Origin: Prochlorococcus sp. AG-355-J09
Lineage (GTDB): Bacteria; Cyanobacteriota; Cyanobacteriia; PCC-6307; Cyanobiaceae
Direction of reading: 5' to 3'
Assembly: GCA_003278735.1 (NCBI GenBank)
Contig: QCDO01000004.1
Span: 1-64,000, forward strand
Length of the DNA stretch: 64,000 bases
The number at the start of each line of letters is the position of its first letter. The first letter of the stretch is position 1. The position numbers and the translations under genes are program-made. A model generated the notes under the pieces. It worked only from the letters and a program-made list of their open reading frames with translations, searched no databases and was not told where the DNA came from. This document shows, piece after piece, positions 26,501 to 38,166 of this stretch.

Positions 26501-27391
26501 TTAATTAAGACTAACTTGTTGATAACAAAACCAAAGCCATTGCTGAAAAAGCAAATTCCTATGAGATCTCCAAGCGGTTTTTGAGCTATTAAGATCAAAA
26601 TTTTCAGGAGGAGGAACATCTCCCTTTTCTTTGTCTCTTTCAATTTCACTAATAATTCTATGCACCGTATATTCAGGATGACCTAAATGCATAAGTTGTT
26701 TTTGATCATTAGATTCAAATATTGTGTATCCAACGTTTTCTCCATAAGCCAACAAATTCAATTTCCCTTCTTTTTGGGCCTTCTCCATTTCCAAATCTGG
26801 TAATCCAGCAAATCTACTTTGAGGACAAATAAATTCATCATCTTGTGTACCCATCAAAGGGTGTCCAGGAACAAGACTTTTTAAAGGGAATACTCCAAAT
26901 AATTTCCTATCAAAAACTTTCTTATCAACCCCTGCCAAATAAGCCAGCGCAAAGCCAGCCCAACATAATCCAAGAGTACTCGCACAAGAACTTCTGGCTT
27001 CATTTACAATTTTCACAAATTCCTCCCAATACTTGACCTGCTCAAAGGCTAGGTGCTCAATAGGTGCTCCAGTAATAATGATTCCATCTAACGGTTCTGG
27101 ATTATTTGCTTCTTCCCAAGTAATGTATAGATTATTCAGATGATTAAGATCCCATGTTTTATAAGAGTGAGTTTTAAGCTTTATCCAAACTGGTTCAATT
27201 TGAAGAGGAGATAAACCAAGTGGGTGTAGTAAGTTAAATTCATACTGCTTGCCAAGAGGCATGATATTTAAAATACCAATCCTAAGAGGACGTATATCCT
27301 GTCTTTTTGCCAATTCTGGTTCGATCCAAGATATATGATTTTTCTCAACATCACTAATCTTGTGATAGTTACTAGGAATTATTAAAGCCAA
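26501..27391 (-). CDS. metA: Homoserine O-succinyl/acetyltransferase
   Basis: RPLRIGILNIMPLGKQYEFNLL...GIIITGAPIE...LGLCWAG. Confidence 0.93.
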   Translation of the reverse strand: MALIIPSNYHKISDVEKNHISWIEPELAKRQDIRPLRIGILNIMPLGKQYEFNLLHPLGLSPLQIEPVWIKLKTHSYKTWDLNHLNNLYITWEEANNPEPLDGIIITGAPIEHLAFEQVKYWEEFVKIVNEARSSCASTLGLCWAGFALAYLAGVDKKVFDRKLFGVFPLKSLVPGHPLMGTQDDEFICPQSRFAGLPDLEMEKAQKEGKLNLLAYGENVGYTIFESNDQKQLMHLGHPEYTVHRIISEIERDKEKGDVPPPENFDLNSSKTAWRSHRNLLFQQWLWFCYQQVSLN

Positions 27392-27404
27392 TAAATCTCC
27401 TTTC

Positions 27405-28748
<1,344 letters not shown>

Positions 28749-28804
28749 CTATTATCTATTTAACTTAAAAAAGTCCCAAAAAAAAACAAAAAAAAGATAA
28801 ATAT

Positions 28805-29464
28805 TTATAAATCCTTTTTTAATGAAGGGTAATTATCCATCATATATAAACTCAAATCCTCTTTTATCGCAGATCTGAGTTTCTCAATATTTGCAGAATC
28901 TATTATTGGAAAAGTTTTATTAGCTTCAGGATCTTTTTCAGTAATTGATTTCCAATTCTTACTAACATTTTTTTCAGAGTTGTTTAGAACATCATCAAAA
29001 TTGAAAACCTTATCGTTGTTTTTAGCTTCAAATTCACTAAAAGCTTTGTTAATGAGCTCCTTTCTATTTTCAAATAGATTTTTGGCTTTTATAGTATCTG
29101 TAAGACCCATATCTGGTTTTAATTCTTTTAGAAGTTTTATTTCCTCTTCAATTAAGATTTTCCAAACACCATGTTTATTTTTTGGAAGATTAGAATTACT
29201 AAAAATATTAATTTCATCGAGGTAAAAATTTAACCATAAATAATATGATTTTTCCTCAATAGTTTTTTTAATTGATATCTTTTTATTTTGTATCTTTGGG
29301 AGTAACTTTTCTGCCTTCTTTAAAAACTGTCTGTCTTCTCTTTCTAAATTTATTAAACCCCATCTTTGACTGTAGTCCCATAAATCTTCGTATCTTGTTA
29401 AGTCTTCTTGATTCCAACCAAGAGCTTTCAGTTCATGAGAACGATGTGATAATTCCTTTTTCAA
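28805..29464 (-). CDS. Hypothetical protein
   Basis: 219-aa ORF. Confidence 0.6.
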   Translation of the reverse strand: MKKELSHRSHELKALGWNQEDLTRYEDLWDYSQRWGLINLEREDRQFLKKAEKLLPKIQNKKISIKKTIEEKSYYLWLNFYLDEINIFSNSNLPKNKHGVWKILIEEEIKLLKELKPDMGLTDTIKAKNLFENRKELINKAFSEFEAKNNDKVFNFDDVLNNSEKNVSKNWKSITEKDPEANKTFPIIDSANIEKLRSAIKEDLSLYMMDNYPSLKKDL

Positions 29465-29555
29465 AAAAACCTTTTAAAACCATAATAATTCTAACCCCGC
29501 GATCAAGATTAGTAAATAAATGAAGAACTTAGCTTTTTAAAAATTAAATAAATTA

Positions 29556-31064
29556 TCAATTATTAAAATAACTATTGATAATTTTCAATACATTGATGTA
29601 GCTTGGATAATTTTTATAAATTTGATCACTACATTCATTTTTTATTAGATCGTTTTTATCTTTTTCAATGAACAATTTCTTATAAAGTTTTTCTATATCA
29701 TTAAAAAGATAATCTCCTTTTAATTTTTCATTAAGTTCTAAAGATAATTCAGATTTCACAGATTCTTGACAAAAATTAGTGATCTCTTCAGAACTAATTA
29801 AAACCTTATAAATTTCTTTTTTTTCTTCTGAATTAGCATTAAAGCATAAATAAATAAGATTAATCATTGAACAATTATTATTTTTGATTTTGAATTCTTT
29901 ATAAATATCTGGCCAAAATTTTAGAGATTTTAAACCTTCTAAACCTCCTTGACTGAGAGAGCATTTATTACACCAATTTACAAATTCTGAGACATCTTTT
30001 GGACATCTATTGAGTTGCAAAAGCATATCTGATAAAACTTGTCCTGCTTGAAAATTACGTGTTGGTTTTCCTTCAGTTGGTAGAGTCATACTCCCTAAGA
30101 CATCAGCCTTAACAGCATTTAATTGAGAAAAAGTATAATCTCCTTTTTCACAAAATTTATCATTAATTATTTCCTTTGCACTAATTATTTCTTCACCATA
30201 ACCAAGCTCTTTTAATGAAAGATGTTTATTTTCTAATTTATATTCTTTTCTAACTTGTAATGATACTGATGCGGCCTGATCTAAACATTGAGTTAACAAA
30301 ATTGTATTAATGCTAGGTAGCATTCCTGGCTTATCGGAATGAAAGTTATTTACAAAACCTGCAAATATGGATGAGATATTTTTTATTGATTTTATATATT
30401 GACATTCAATATTATGAACTCCAGGAGAAACTTGAATTTTCGGGGACAATTGATTCAAAATGCGAGCTCCTATTAAAGCAGTAAGGGCATTAGGATGGCA
30501 GAAATTTGCGGTAAAACTATCATGAGGATTTCGTAAAGCTCCGTGACGATGAAATCCTGTAAAAAAAGCTAAATTGGGATATTTATTACATAGAATAAAA
30601 GGGTTTTTACTTTTATTGTCAACGCAAAAAGAACCGACGAGACAGCCAAGAACCACATTTTCTCTTTTTAAAGTTTTTCTAAGTTCTAAAGCATTTTTAA
30701 CATCATTTTTTATGTGATTACTGTTTGAAGCAAGAATAACTATCTCGCATTCCACGAGAAGATCTTTTAAATCAAAAGGCTTTCTTTTCCCCTCTGAAAA
30801 ATAATGTCCCATTCTCTTAATCTTTTCAATAATCTCATTATCCATATCTGAAAGAACATCATTTGAGAAAGCACCTAACAAATCTCTATCTTCTCTAGGA
30901 GCTAAGAGAATATTATTTGATTTTCCATGCATAGCACAGTTGTATGCTAATGAAGCAGGATATAAACCAACACTGTAGAATCCAACTTTGCTGTTCTCTA
31001 TATTTTCAATCAATGAATAAAAATATTTTTCATCATTTATGTTTTCTATGAAATTATTCTTCAT
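29556..31064 (-). CDS. NAD(P)-dependent glycerol-3-phosphate dehydrogenase-like protein (tentative), divergent from stpA
   Basis: VGFYSVGLYPASLAYNCAMHGKSNNILLAPR...EIVILASNSNHI...; Rossmann-like layout with weak GxGxxG. Confidence 0.45.
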   Translation of the reverse strand: MKNNFIENINDEKYFYSLIENIENSKVGFYSVGLYPASLAYNCAMHGKSNNILLAPREDRDLLGAFSNDVLSDMDNEIIEKIKRMGHYFSEGKRKPFDLKDLLVECEIVILASNSNHIKNDVKNALELRKTLKRENVVLGCLVGSFCVDNKSKNPFILCNKYPNLAFFTGFHRHGALRNPHDSFTANFCHPNALTALIGARILNQLSPKIQVSPGVHNIECQYIKSIKNISSIFAGFVNNFHSDKPGMLPSINTILLTQCLDQAASVSLQVRKEYKLENKHLSLKELGYGEEIISAKEIINDKFCEKGDYTFSQLNAVKADVLGSMTLPTEGKPTRNFQAGQVLSDMLLQLNRCPKDVSEFVNWCNKCSLSQGGLEGLKSLKFWPDIYKEFKIKNNNCSMINLIYLCFNANSEEKKEIYKVLISSEEITNFCQESVKSELSLELNEKLKGDYLFNDIEKLYKKLFIEKDKNDLIKNECSDQIYKNYPSYINVLKIINSYFNN

Positions 31065-31228
31065 TTTTGGAAATTCTTGATAATTTTTTTTAATTTCTTA
31101 CCCTTAACAACATTTTTCTACATTAAAGCAATTTTTGACCATAGCAAATTATTTATTGTAAATATTGAATTTTTTAATTTATAATTTCACATAAAAGAAG
31201 TTTAATAAAAAAAGAAATAATTACAAAT

Positions 31229-32449
31229 ATGAAATATATGGCAAATAATTTAAAGGTACAAAAACAATTAATTTATTCACAAAATATCTTATTTATTCAA
31301 GACATTGACGGAGTTTGTATCCCTCTTGTTAAAGATCCAATGACTAGAGAGTTAGAATCAAAATATATTTATGCAGTAAAAGAATTTGCCGAGGAATTCT
31401 TTGTATTAACTTGCGGTGAACATGAAGGCCCAAGAGGAGTTAACAGAATAATAGAAAGAAGTATAGGTAGCACTACTGAGCCTAAAAACAAAGAGCTATA
31501 TTTAAGAGGTTTAGCTGCCTGTGGAGTAGAGTATCAAGACAACAATGGTCAAATAAGTTTTGAAGGAGTCTCAGAAAAAGAACTAAATTTTCTATCAAAA
31601 GTACCTAGTTTAATAAGACCAAAATTTAATTTCATAGTTAAGAATATTTTTCCTGAACTTAGCCAAGAAGATATCAATTTTCACGCAGTAAAATCAATAT
31701 GTGAAACACGCTTCTCGCCAACGATTAATTTCAATAGTCTATTTGATTTAGTTCATACAGATTCAGATAAAAGAAAGCTTATTCAAGTTAGTTTTGAAAA
31801 AATGATGAATGAAATCATTTTAAAAGCTGAATCCGAAGGCTTCAAAAACTCATTTTTCCTTCATATTTCACCAAATTTAGGTAATAAAAATGGTAGAGAA
31901 ACAATTAAACTTTCTTCTCAAGATGATATTGGATCAACAGACATACAACTTCTTATTAAAGGAGCAGTAAAAGATTCTGGAGTTTTATTTCTTTTAAATA
32001 AATTTATTGCGGATAAAACTGGTAAAGCTCCTTTTGGAAGAAATTTTAATTTTAGAAACTCTCCAAACTCTATCACGGAAAAAATTGATTTATGCAAAAG
32101 AACTATTCAAAAAAAAGATATGCCCATGATTGTAGGAGTTGGTGACACAGTCACATCAAAAAAAAATAATGATCAAAAAAGTTATTTAAGAGGAGGAAGT
32201 GATAGATCTTTTCTAGAATTAATACAAATATTAGGTAATGAATTTGGGATTAAAAATAAAATAATTTTTGTAGATAGTAGTTCTGGTGAAGTTGAAAGAC
32301 CCTCTACAAAAAAAACTGGTTTAATAGGGATCAGTGATGTTTATGACAACTTAAAGTTTGACATAGTTTTTAAAAATGGTCCTAAAGAATACATAAGTTG
32401 GTTTATTGAACTTGCTAGCAAGAGATCAAACTTTAAAAAAAATAGTTGA
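31229..32449 (+). CDS. stpA: Glucosylglycerol 3-phosphatase (StpA/GGPP) family
   Basis: LFIQDIDGVCIPLVKDPMTR, FVLTCGEHEGPRGVNRI, MPMIVGVGDTVTS...RGGSDRSFLELIQ. Confidence 0.82.
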   Translation: MKYMANNLKVQKQLIYSQNILFIQDIDGVCIPLVKDPMTRELESKYIYAVKEFAEEFFVLTCGEHEGPRGVNRIIERSIGSTTEPKNKELYLRGLAACGVEYQDNNGQISFEGVSEKELNFLSKVPSLIRPKFNFIVKNIFPELSQEDINFHAVKSICETRFSPTINFNSLFDLVHTDSDKRKLIQVSFEKMMNEIILKAESEGFKNSFFLHISPNLGNKNGRETIKLSSQDDIGSTDIQLLIKGAVKDSGVLFLLNKFIADKTGKAPFGRNFNFRNSPNSITEKIDLCKRTIQKKDMPMIVGVGDTVTSKKNNDQKSYLRGGSDRSFLELIQILGNEFGIKNKIIFVDSSSGEVERPSTKKTGLIGISDVYDNLKFDIVFKNGPKEYISWFIELASKRSNFKKNS

Positions 32450-32489
32450 CTTTTTAAGTTTCGAATGACAGTTTATAAATAATAGATTC

Positions 32490-33422
32490 ATGAAAGAAAA
32501 ATTCCCCTCAATATATAAAGAAACTATAGAAACATTGCAAATTAACATAGGTTATAAATGCAATCAGGCTTGTAAGCATTGTCATGTCAATTCGAGTCCC
32601 CTAAGGACTGAAAAGATGTCCAATGAAATGATATCTCTTATCCCAAAGATAATTGAAAAATACAAAATCAAGACTTTAGATATTACAGGTGGTGCACCAG
32701 AACTCCACCCAGAATTTAAAAACCTAATAACCAGTTTGAGCACAAAACAAATTGATATTATTGATAGGTGCAATTTGACAATTTTTTTTGAAAAAGGTTA
32801 TGAAGATCTTCCACAATTTCTAGCAAAAAATAAAGTGATAGTAACTGCTTCTCTACCGTGTTATGAAAAAAATAATGTTGATTATCAGAGGGGTTTTGGA
32901 GTTTTTGAAAAAAGTATTAATGCCATAAAAATTCTTAATGATTTAGGCTATGGAAAGAAAGAAAATGAATTACAATTAAATCTTGTTTATAATCCTGTAA
33001 GCCCAATTCTTCCACCTTCTCAGGAAATATTAGAGAAGGATTATAAAAAAATACTATTTGAAAAATACAATATCGTTTTTAATAATTTATACACAATAAC
33101 TAATATGCCAATAAATAGATATGAAGAATCTCTTAGAAGAGAAGGGAAACTAAATGCTTATTGCAAATTACTAAAAGAAAATTTTAATGAAAAAAATTTA
33201 GAAAATCTTATGTGTAAAAAGACAATTAGCGTAAATTGGCTTGGAGAAATTTATGATTGTGACTTTAACCAACAGATAAATTTCCGAGAGAATAAAGGAC
33301 CAAAGACACTTTTTGATCTATTGGATAAATCATTTAATTTTAACTACGAGGTAGCTGTAAAAGAACATTGTTTTGCCTGTACTGCGGGTGCAGGGTCAAG
33401 TTGTGGAGGGACTTTAAGTTAA
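32490..33422 (+). CDS. arsS: ArsS-like radical SAM protein (arsenosugar biosynthesis type)
   Basis: GYKCNQACKHCHVNSSP; TLDITGGAPELHPEF; C-terminal HCFACTAGAGSSCGGTL. Confidence 0.86.
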   Translation: MKEKFPSIYKETIETLQINIGYKCNQACKHCHVNSSPLRTEKMSNEMISLIPKIIEKYKIKTLDITGGAPELHPEFKNLITSLSTKQIDIIDRCNLTIFFEKGYEDLPQFLAKNKVIVTASLPCYEKNNVDYQRGFGVFEKSINAIKILNDLGYGKKENELQLNLVYNPVSPILPPSQEILEKDYKKILFEKYNIVFNNLYTITNMPINRYEESLRREGKLNAYCKLLKENFNEKNLENLMCKKTISVNWLGEIYDCDFNQQINFRENKGPKTLFDLLDKSFNFNYEVAVKEHCFACTAGAGSSCGGTLS

Positions 33423-33429
33423 AAACCTG

Positions 33430-33882
33430 CTAAATGCAATTAGGACAAATTGCTCTTACATTTAAAGAGGATTCAATTAATTTAAAACCATTAATTTTTG
33501 CAGCAACTTTGCCTGCTTCTAAAACTTCGTCATTTTCGAATTCTTCTGTTCTTCCACACCTAATACAAATCAAATGATGATGGTCTGGTGTGTCGTTACT
33601 AAGCAATTCATATCTGTGTCCACCTTCACTGAGTTCTAATTCATGAAGCAACCCCATTTGTACTAAAAGTCTTAAAGTTCTATAAATTGTTGCTAATGAA
33701 ACTTTGGAGCTTGTTTTAACTAACTCTTCATGAACCTCTTCAGCACTAAGATGGTTTCCCGAACCAATATTTTCAAATAAATTAAGAACCTTTAGCCTTT
33801 GCGGAGTAAGTCTCTTCCCATCTTTATGTAAACCATCACCAAGAGGAGATGTAATGACATTGTATTGCGAGGATAATGACAA
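33430..33882 (-). CDS. Fur family transcriptional regulator
   Basis: LTPQRLKVLNLFE...LATIYRTLRLL...HHHLICIRCGRTEEF. Confidence 0.94.
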   Translation of the reverse strand: MSLSSQYNVITSPLGDGLHKDGKRLTPQRLKVLNLFENIGSGNHLSAEEVHEELVKTSSKVSLATIYRTLRLLVQMGLLHELELSEGGHRYELLSNDTPDHHHLICIRCGRTEEFENDEVLEAGKVAAKINGFKLIESSLNVRAICPNCI

Positions 33883-33992
33883 AATTAACCAATGGCTATT
33901 CTCAATAATAACTCTAGATGAGAGTAAAACAACTTTTTAATTTAAAAAGTTTACTAAAGTTCTTCAAAATATTATGTTAAATGTAACTTTAA

Positions 33993-34568
33993 ATGCAAAT
34001 GATGAATGATCAAGAAATCTATTCTGATAAATTATCATCGAAAGTAAACGCCTTGCTAATTATTGATATTCAGGAAAAAATAATAAGACCAATTTTTAAT
34101 AGAGATTCAATAATCAAAAACATCAAGAAGCTATTAAATGCTTACCAAATTTTAGAAGAAAACATATTTATATCTGAACAGAATCCACTAAAATTGGGGG
34201 TAACGATGCCTGAATTATTGCCCATAGCAGGATTTAGAAAATTTGAAAAAATGGATTTCAGCCTAGCTAAATTAGAAGAATTTTTAAAAGAACTTAAAAA
34301 TAAAAAAATTAATAATTTGATAGTTTGTGGGATCGAAACGCATATTTGTATTCAACAAACAGTCTTAGATTGTTTACAAAAAGGATTTAAAGTTATTCTC
34401 ATAACAGATGCCATGGGAAGTCGAAATAGGATAGATCATGAAATAGCTTTGCAAAGAATGACTCAGAATGGGGGTATCTTAACAACGACTGAATCAATGA
34501 TTTTTGAATTATGCAAAACTGCGGATAGAAAAGAATTTAAAGAAATTAGAAATATAATAAGTAGTTAA
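33993..34568 (+). CDS. Isochorismatase-like hydrolase
   Basis: ALLIIDIQEKI...NLIVCGIETHICIQQTVLD. Confidence 0.9.
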   Translation: MQMMNDQEIYSDKLSSKVNALLIIDIQEKIIRPIFNRDSIIKNIKKLLNAYQILEENIFISEQNPLKLGVTMPELLPIAGFRKFEKMDFSLAKLEEFLKELKNKKINNLIVCGIETHICIQQTVLDCLQKGFKVILITDAMGSRNRIDHEIALQRMTQNGGILTTTESMIFELCKTADRKEFKEIRNIISS

Positions 34569-34639
34569 AGAAACTAAAGACTGGTTTGTTGTTTAGAGAT
34601 AATTTAAAATTTTATTAGAGATAAATTTTTAAGGTTTAT

Positions 34640-35677
34640 TTGAATATGAAATTAGTTACTGAAAACTTCCTTCTGGCAATATCTATTTTTTTTATTGGAA
34701 CTTTATTCTCAATAATAATTTCTAAAGTTTCAAAAATATTTTTTAAAAAGATTTCCAAAAGAACAAAAACAAATTTCGATGATTTTATTTTTGAGGTAAT
34801 CTCTGGAATTATAAAACCTATAGGTTTACTCCTCTCATTTTATTTTTCAATTGACTATTTTTTTGCTGATGAAATAACTTTTATCTCTGTCTTATTGAAT
34901 ATTTTCAAATTATTTATATTAATAATCATCATAAAAGCTCTCAACAAAGTTTTAATAAGATCTTTAACAGAATCGACATCGAAAATTAATGATTCCTCAA
35001 TTATTTCGATGGTATCTTCACTAACTCCATTGATAAAAGCATTAACATGGACTATTGGCTCAATATTTTTCTTACAAAATATAGGTGTTCAAATGACTGC
35101 TATTTGGGCTTTATTAAGTGCAGGGGGAATTGGAGCAGGATTAGCTTTGAAAGATCCAGTTCAGGAGTTTTTTGAATATATAACAATTTTGCTTGATAAA
35201 CCTTTTCAAAAAGGTGAGTTTATAAAATCTGATGGAGTCCTCGGAATGGTTGAGAGAGTGGGAGTAAGATCCTCAAGGATAAGAAGTATTAATGGAGAAG
35301 TAATAGTAATGAGCAACAGCGCTCTAACAAATGGAATAATTTCAAATTACGCACAAATGGAAAAAAGGAGATTAGTGCATAAATTGGGAGTTGTTTATGA
35401 AACCTCTCCAAAACTTATGAAATTAATTCCAATAATAATTAAAAAAATAGTTGAAGAGACAAAAGATGCGTCTTTTGATAGATGTCATTTCACAGATTTC
35501 GGCGACTTCAGTCTTAATTTCGAACTTGTTTATTACATCCCAACAAATAATTATCTCGCTGCAATGGAAGCTCAACAATCTATAAATTTAAGAATTATTG
35601 AGGAATTTGCGGTTAATAATATAGAGTTTGCATTCCCAACACAAACCTTAAATATTGAAAGTAACAAAGCCAAATGA
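34640..35677 (+). CDS. MscS-family mechanosensitive channel
   Basis: LLSAGGIGAGLALKDPVQEFFEYITILLDKPFQKGEFI. Confidence 0.92.
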   Translation: MNMKLVTENFLLAISIFFIGTLFSIIISKVSKIFFKKISKRTKTNFDDFIFEVISGIIKPIGLLLSFYFSIDYFFADEITFISVLLNIFKLFILIIIIKALNKVLIRSLTESTSKINDSSIISMVSSLTPLIKALTWTIGSIFFLQNIGVQMTAIWALLSAGGIGAGLALKDPVQEFFEYITILLDKPFQKGEFIKSDGVLGMVERVGVRSSRIRSINGEVIVMSNSALTNGIISNYAQMEKRRLVHKLGVVYETSPKLMKLIPIIIKKIVEETKDASFDRCHFTDFGDFSLNFELVYYIPTNNYLAAMEAQQSINLRIIEEFAVNNIEFAFPTQTLNIESNKAK

Positions 35678-36649
35678 TCTACAAATCTCTTCACTTAAAA
35701 TCCAGAGTTTTGAAGCCAACTCAGAATTATTTGCCTCATCACTAACCTTACTTTCAACTAATTTATGTTTTTTAAAAGATATAAGTTTATTACTTAAATG
35801 AACGTAGCCAATATTATTAAAATTTGAATCAAAAACAATTTCAGAAAGAATCTTACCAGCATTTTCTACACTTTCAGAAATTCCTAAAATATTTTTTGCA
35901 ACTTTAGAAAAAATAAAATATCCAGAGAGATTAAAACGTTTGCTATATCTAAAGAAACCAGAATCATCACTTGGTATTACGAGACCAGGAGCCCAAGTAA
36001 TTACAGAAATTTTACTAGAGGATATTTTTAATTTTTTTTCAAGTTCTTTAGCAAATAAAATATTGCATAACTTACTATTTTTATAAGATTCATCAGCATT
36101 AAAATTTAAAAATTTACCAGTTACTTTCTTTCTAAAGTCAATTAGATTATTAAGCCCTGCTTTCTTTCCTATATTTCCTCCTGAGCTTTTAGGGTCGTGA
36201 ACATCTGATGATGTAATAATGATTCTTGATTCTTGATTATCTCTAACAAAATCTTTTAAGACATTAACCAAGTAAAAATGTGCAAGATGATTGACCGCAA
36301 AAGTTAGCTCTAAACCTTGTTTTGATACTTTAGGATAAAAAGAACCTGTATATTGCAATCCTGCATTTAAAACAATTACATCTAAAAAAATCTTTTTAGT
36401 ATTCAAGTAATCTTTAATTTTTTTAATATTCTCTAAATCTGAAAGATCACAATTTTCAATAATATTTAAAAATTTACTAAGGTAATTTTTATCAAAATAT
36501 TTCTCAATTGTTTTACGAAATTGATTCTTTCTAAATTCGTTTTTTAGAACAATATATAAATTATTTTTCGTCTTTAGTAAATTAATTATTGCAAAAAAAC
36601 CTATACCCGAATTACCTCCAGTTATTAAAATATTTTTATTTTTAATCAT
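35648..36649 (-). CDS. Protochlorophyllide-reductase-like short-chain dehydrogenase
   Basis: ILITGGNSGIGFFAIINL; NAGLQY; LTFAVNHLAHFYLVN; YKNSKLCN. Confidence 0.78.
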   Translation of the reverse strand: MIKNKNILITGGNSGIGFFAIINLLKTKNNLYIVLKNEFRKNQFRKTIEKYFDKNYLSKFLNIIENCDLSDLENIKKIKDYLNTKKIFLDVIVLNAGLQYTGSFYPKVSKQGLELTFAVNHLAHFYLVNVLKDFVRDNQESRIIITSSDVHDPKSSGGNIGKKAGLNNLIDFRKKVTGKFLNFNADESYKNSKLCNILFAKELEKKLKISSSKISVITWAPGLVIPSDDSGFFRYSKRFNLSGYFIFSKVAKNILGISESVENAGKILSEIVFDSNFNNIGYVHLSNKLISFKKHKLVESKVSDEANNSELASKLWILSEEICRSFGFVTFNI

Positions 36650-36875
36650 TTAAATTTCTATATATTTTTTTATAATAAAAAAAAATTCACAAGTTTTATT
36701 TGTTTTGTAATCTTATAAATTATTGTTAAAACACTGAAAACTTAGTCCCTAGTAATTGAGTAATTTGATTAGTATTAATCTACTCTTATTACAAGTATTG
36801 GATGAAATATATTAAACCAATCGCAGAAATATTATTTTATTCCCTAAATTTCTTTAATTATAAGATTTATATTTA

Positions 36876-38159
36876 ATGTCAAAAGAAAGCATGCCAGATG
36901 TTCTTGTTTTGGGTGCAGGGCCTGCAGGCATGGCAATTGCATCAGCTTTAGGAAAGGAAAAATTAGATGTTGAAGTTCTCTCTCCAAATGGACCAGATGA
37001 ACCTTGGCCAAACACATATGGTATTTGGGGGGAAGAAGTTGATCAACTTGGGCTTCAGCATTTACTTGAATATAGATGGAAGAATACTGTAAGTTTTTTT
37101 GGGCATGGTGCTTTAGAAGAACAGGACGACGAGAACAAAGCCACAGAGCATTCTCTAGATTATGGACTATTTGATAAGAAGAAACTCCACAATTTTTGGT
37201 TTAATGAATGCAATAAGTCTTTTATTAAATGGCATCAAGGCTTTGCAAACAAAATACATTATGAAAAATATAAAAGTACAGTAACTACAAAAGATGGCAA
37301 TACTTACTCTGCAAGATTAGTAGTAGATGCAACAGGATATGATCCTGTTTTTCTTAAATTAAAATCTTGTGGTCCTTTAGCAGTACAAACTTGTTATGGA
37401 ATAGTGGGTAATTTTAGTAAACCTCCGCTGAAAAAAGGACAGTTTGTATTAATGGATTATAGAAATGACCATCTTAATGAAGAGCAAAGAAAAGAACCTC
37501 CCACTTTTCTCTATGCAATGGATATGGGAAATGGAAAATATTTTCTTGAAGAAACATCTCTTGGTTTAGTAAATCCTCTAACAATGGAAAATTTAAAAGA
37601 GAGACTAGAGAAGAGGCTATCTTATCGAAATATCTCTATTACAAGCATGCAACACGAAGAGCTTGGTTTGTTTCTTCCAATGAATATGCCAATACCAGAT
37701 TTCAGGCAACAAATACTTGGATATGGTGGTGCTGCTTCAATGGTACATCCTGCATCCGGATACTTAATTGGTAATGTTTTAAGAAGAGCTCCACTTGTTG
37801 CAAAAGCGGTAGCAGAAGCAATTAAAAACAAAAATCTTAGTACTTATCATATTGCAAGAAAAGGTTGGGAAACTTTATGGTCAAAAGAATTAATTAGAAA
37901 GAAATCACTTTACCAATTTGGATTAGAAAAACTCATGAGGTTTGACGAAAAACTATTGAGAGAATTTTTTGGCAGTTTTTTCCAACTACCTAAAAATCAA
38001 TGGTATGGTTTTCTAACTGATACTCTCTCCTTAAGAGAGATTGTATATGCTATGTGCATAATGTTTATAAAGGCTCCATGGAGTGTAAAGAAAGGTCTAA
38101 TGATTATGCATGGTAGAGAGTTTAAAATGTTGCTTAGGATAATATTTCCAAATATATAG
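36876..38159 (+). CDS. crtL: Lycopene cyclase (CrtL type)
   Basis: DVLVLGAGPAGMAIASALG; WPNTYGIWGEEVDQLGL; GGAASMVHPASGYLIGNVLRRAP. Confidence 0.92.
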   Translation: MSKESMPDVLVLGAGPAGMAIASALGKEKLDVEVLSPNGPDEPWPNTYGIWGEEVDQLGLQHLLEYRWKNTVSFFGHGALEEQDDENKATEHSLDYGLFDKKKLHNFWFNECNKSFIKWHQGFANKIHYEKYKSTVTTKDGNTYSARLVVDATGYDPVFLKLKSCGPLAVQTCYGIVGNFSKPPLKKGQFVLMDYRNDHLNEEQRKEPPTFLYAMDMGNGKYFLEETSLGLVNPLTMENLKERLEKRLSYRNISITSMQHEELGLFLPMNMPIPDFRQQILGYGGAASMVHPASGYLIGNVLRRAPLVAKAVAEAIKNKNLSTYHIARKGWETLWSKELIRKKSLYQFGLEKLMRFDEKLLREFFGSFFQLPKNQWYGFLTDTLSLREIVYAMCIMFIKAPWSVKKGLMIMHGREFKMLLRIIFPNI

Positions 38160-38166
38160 TTTCAAA

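Noticed and set aside
26452-26649. 65-aa - strand ORF overlapping the end of metA
   Set aside because: Overlaps metA in another frame, no support.
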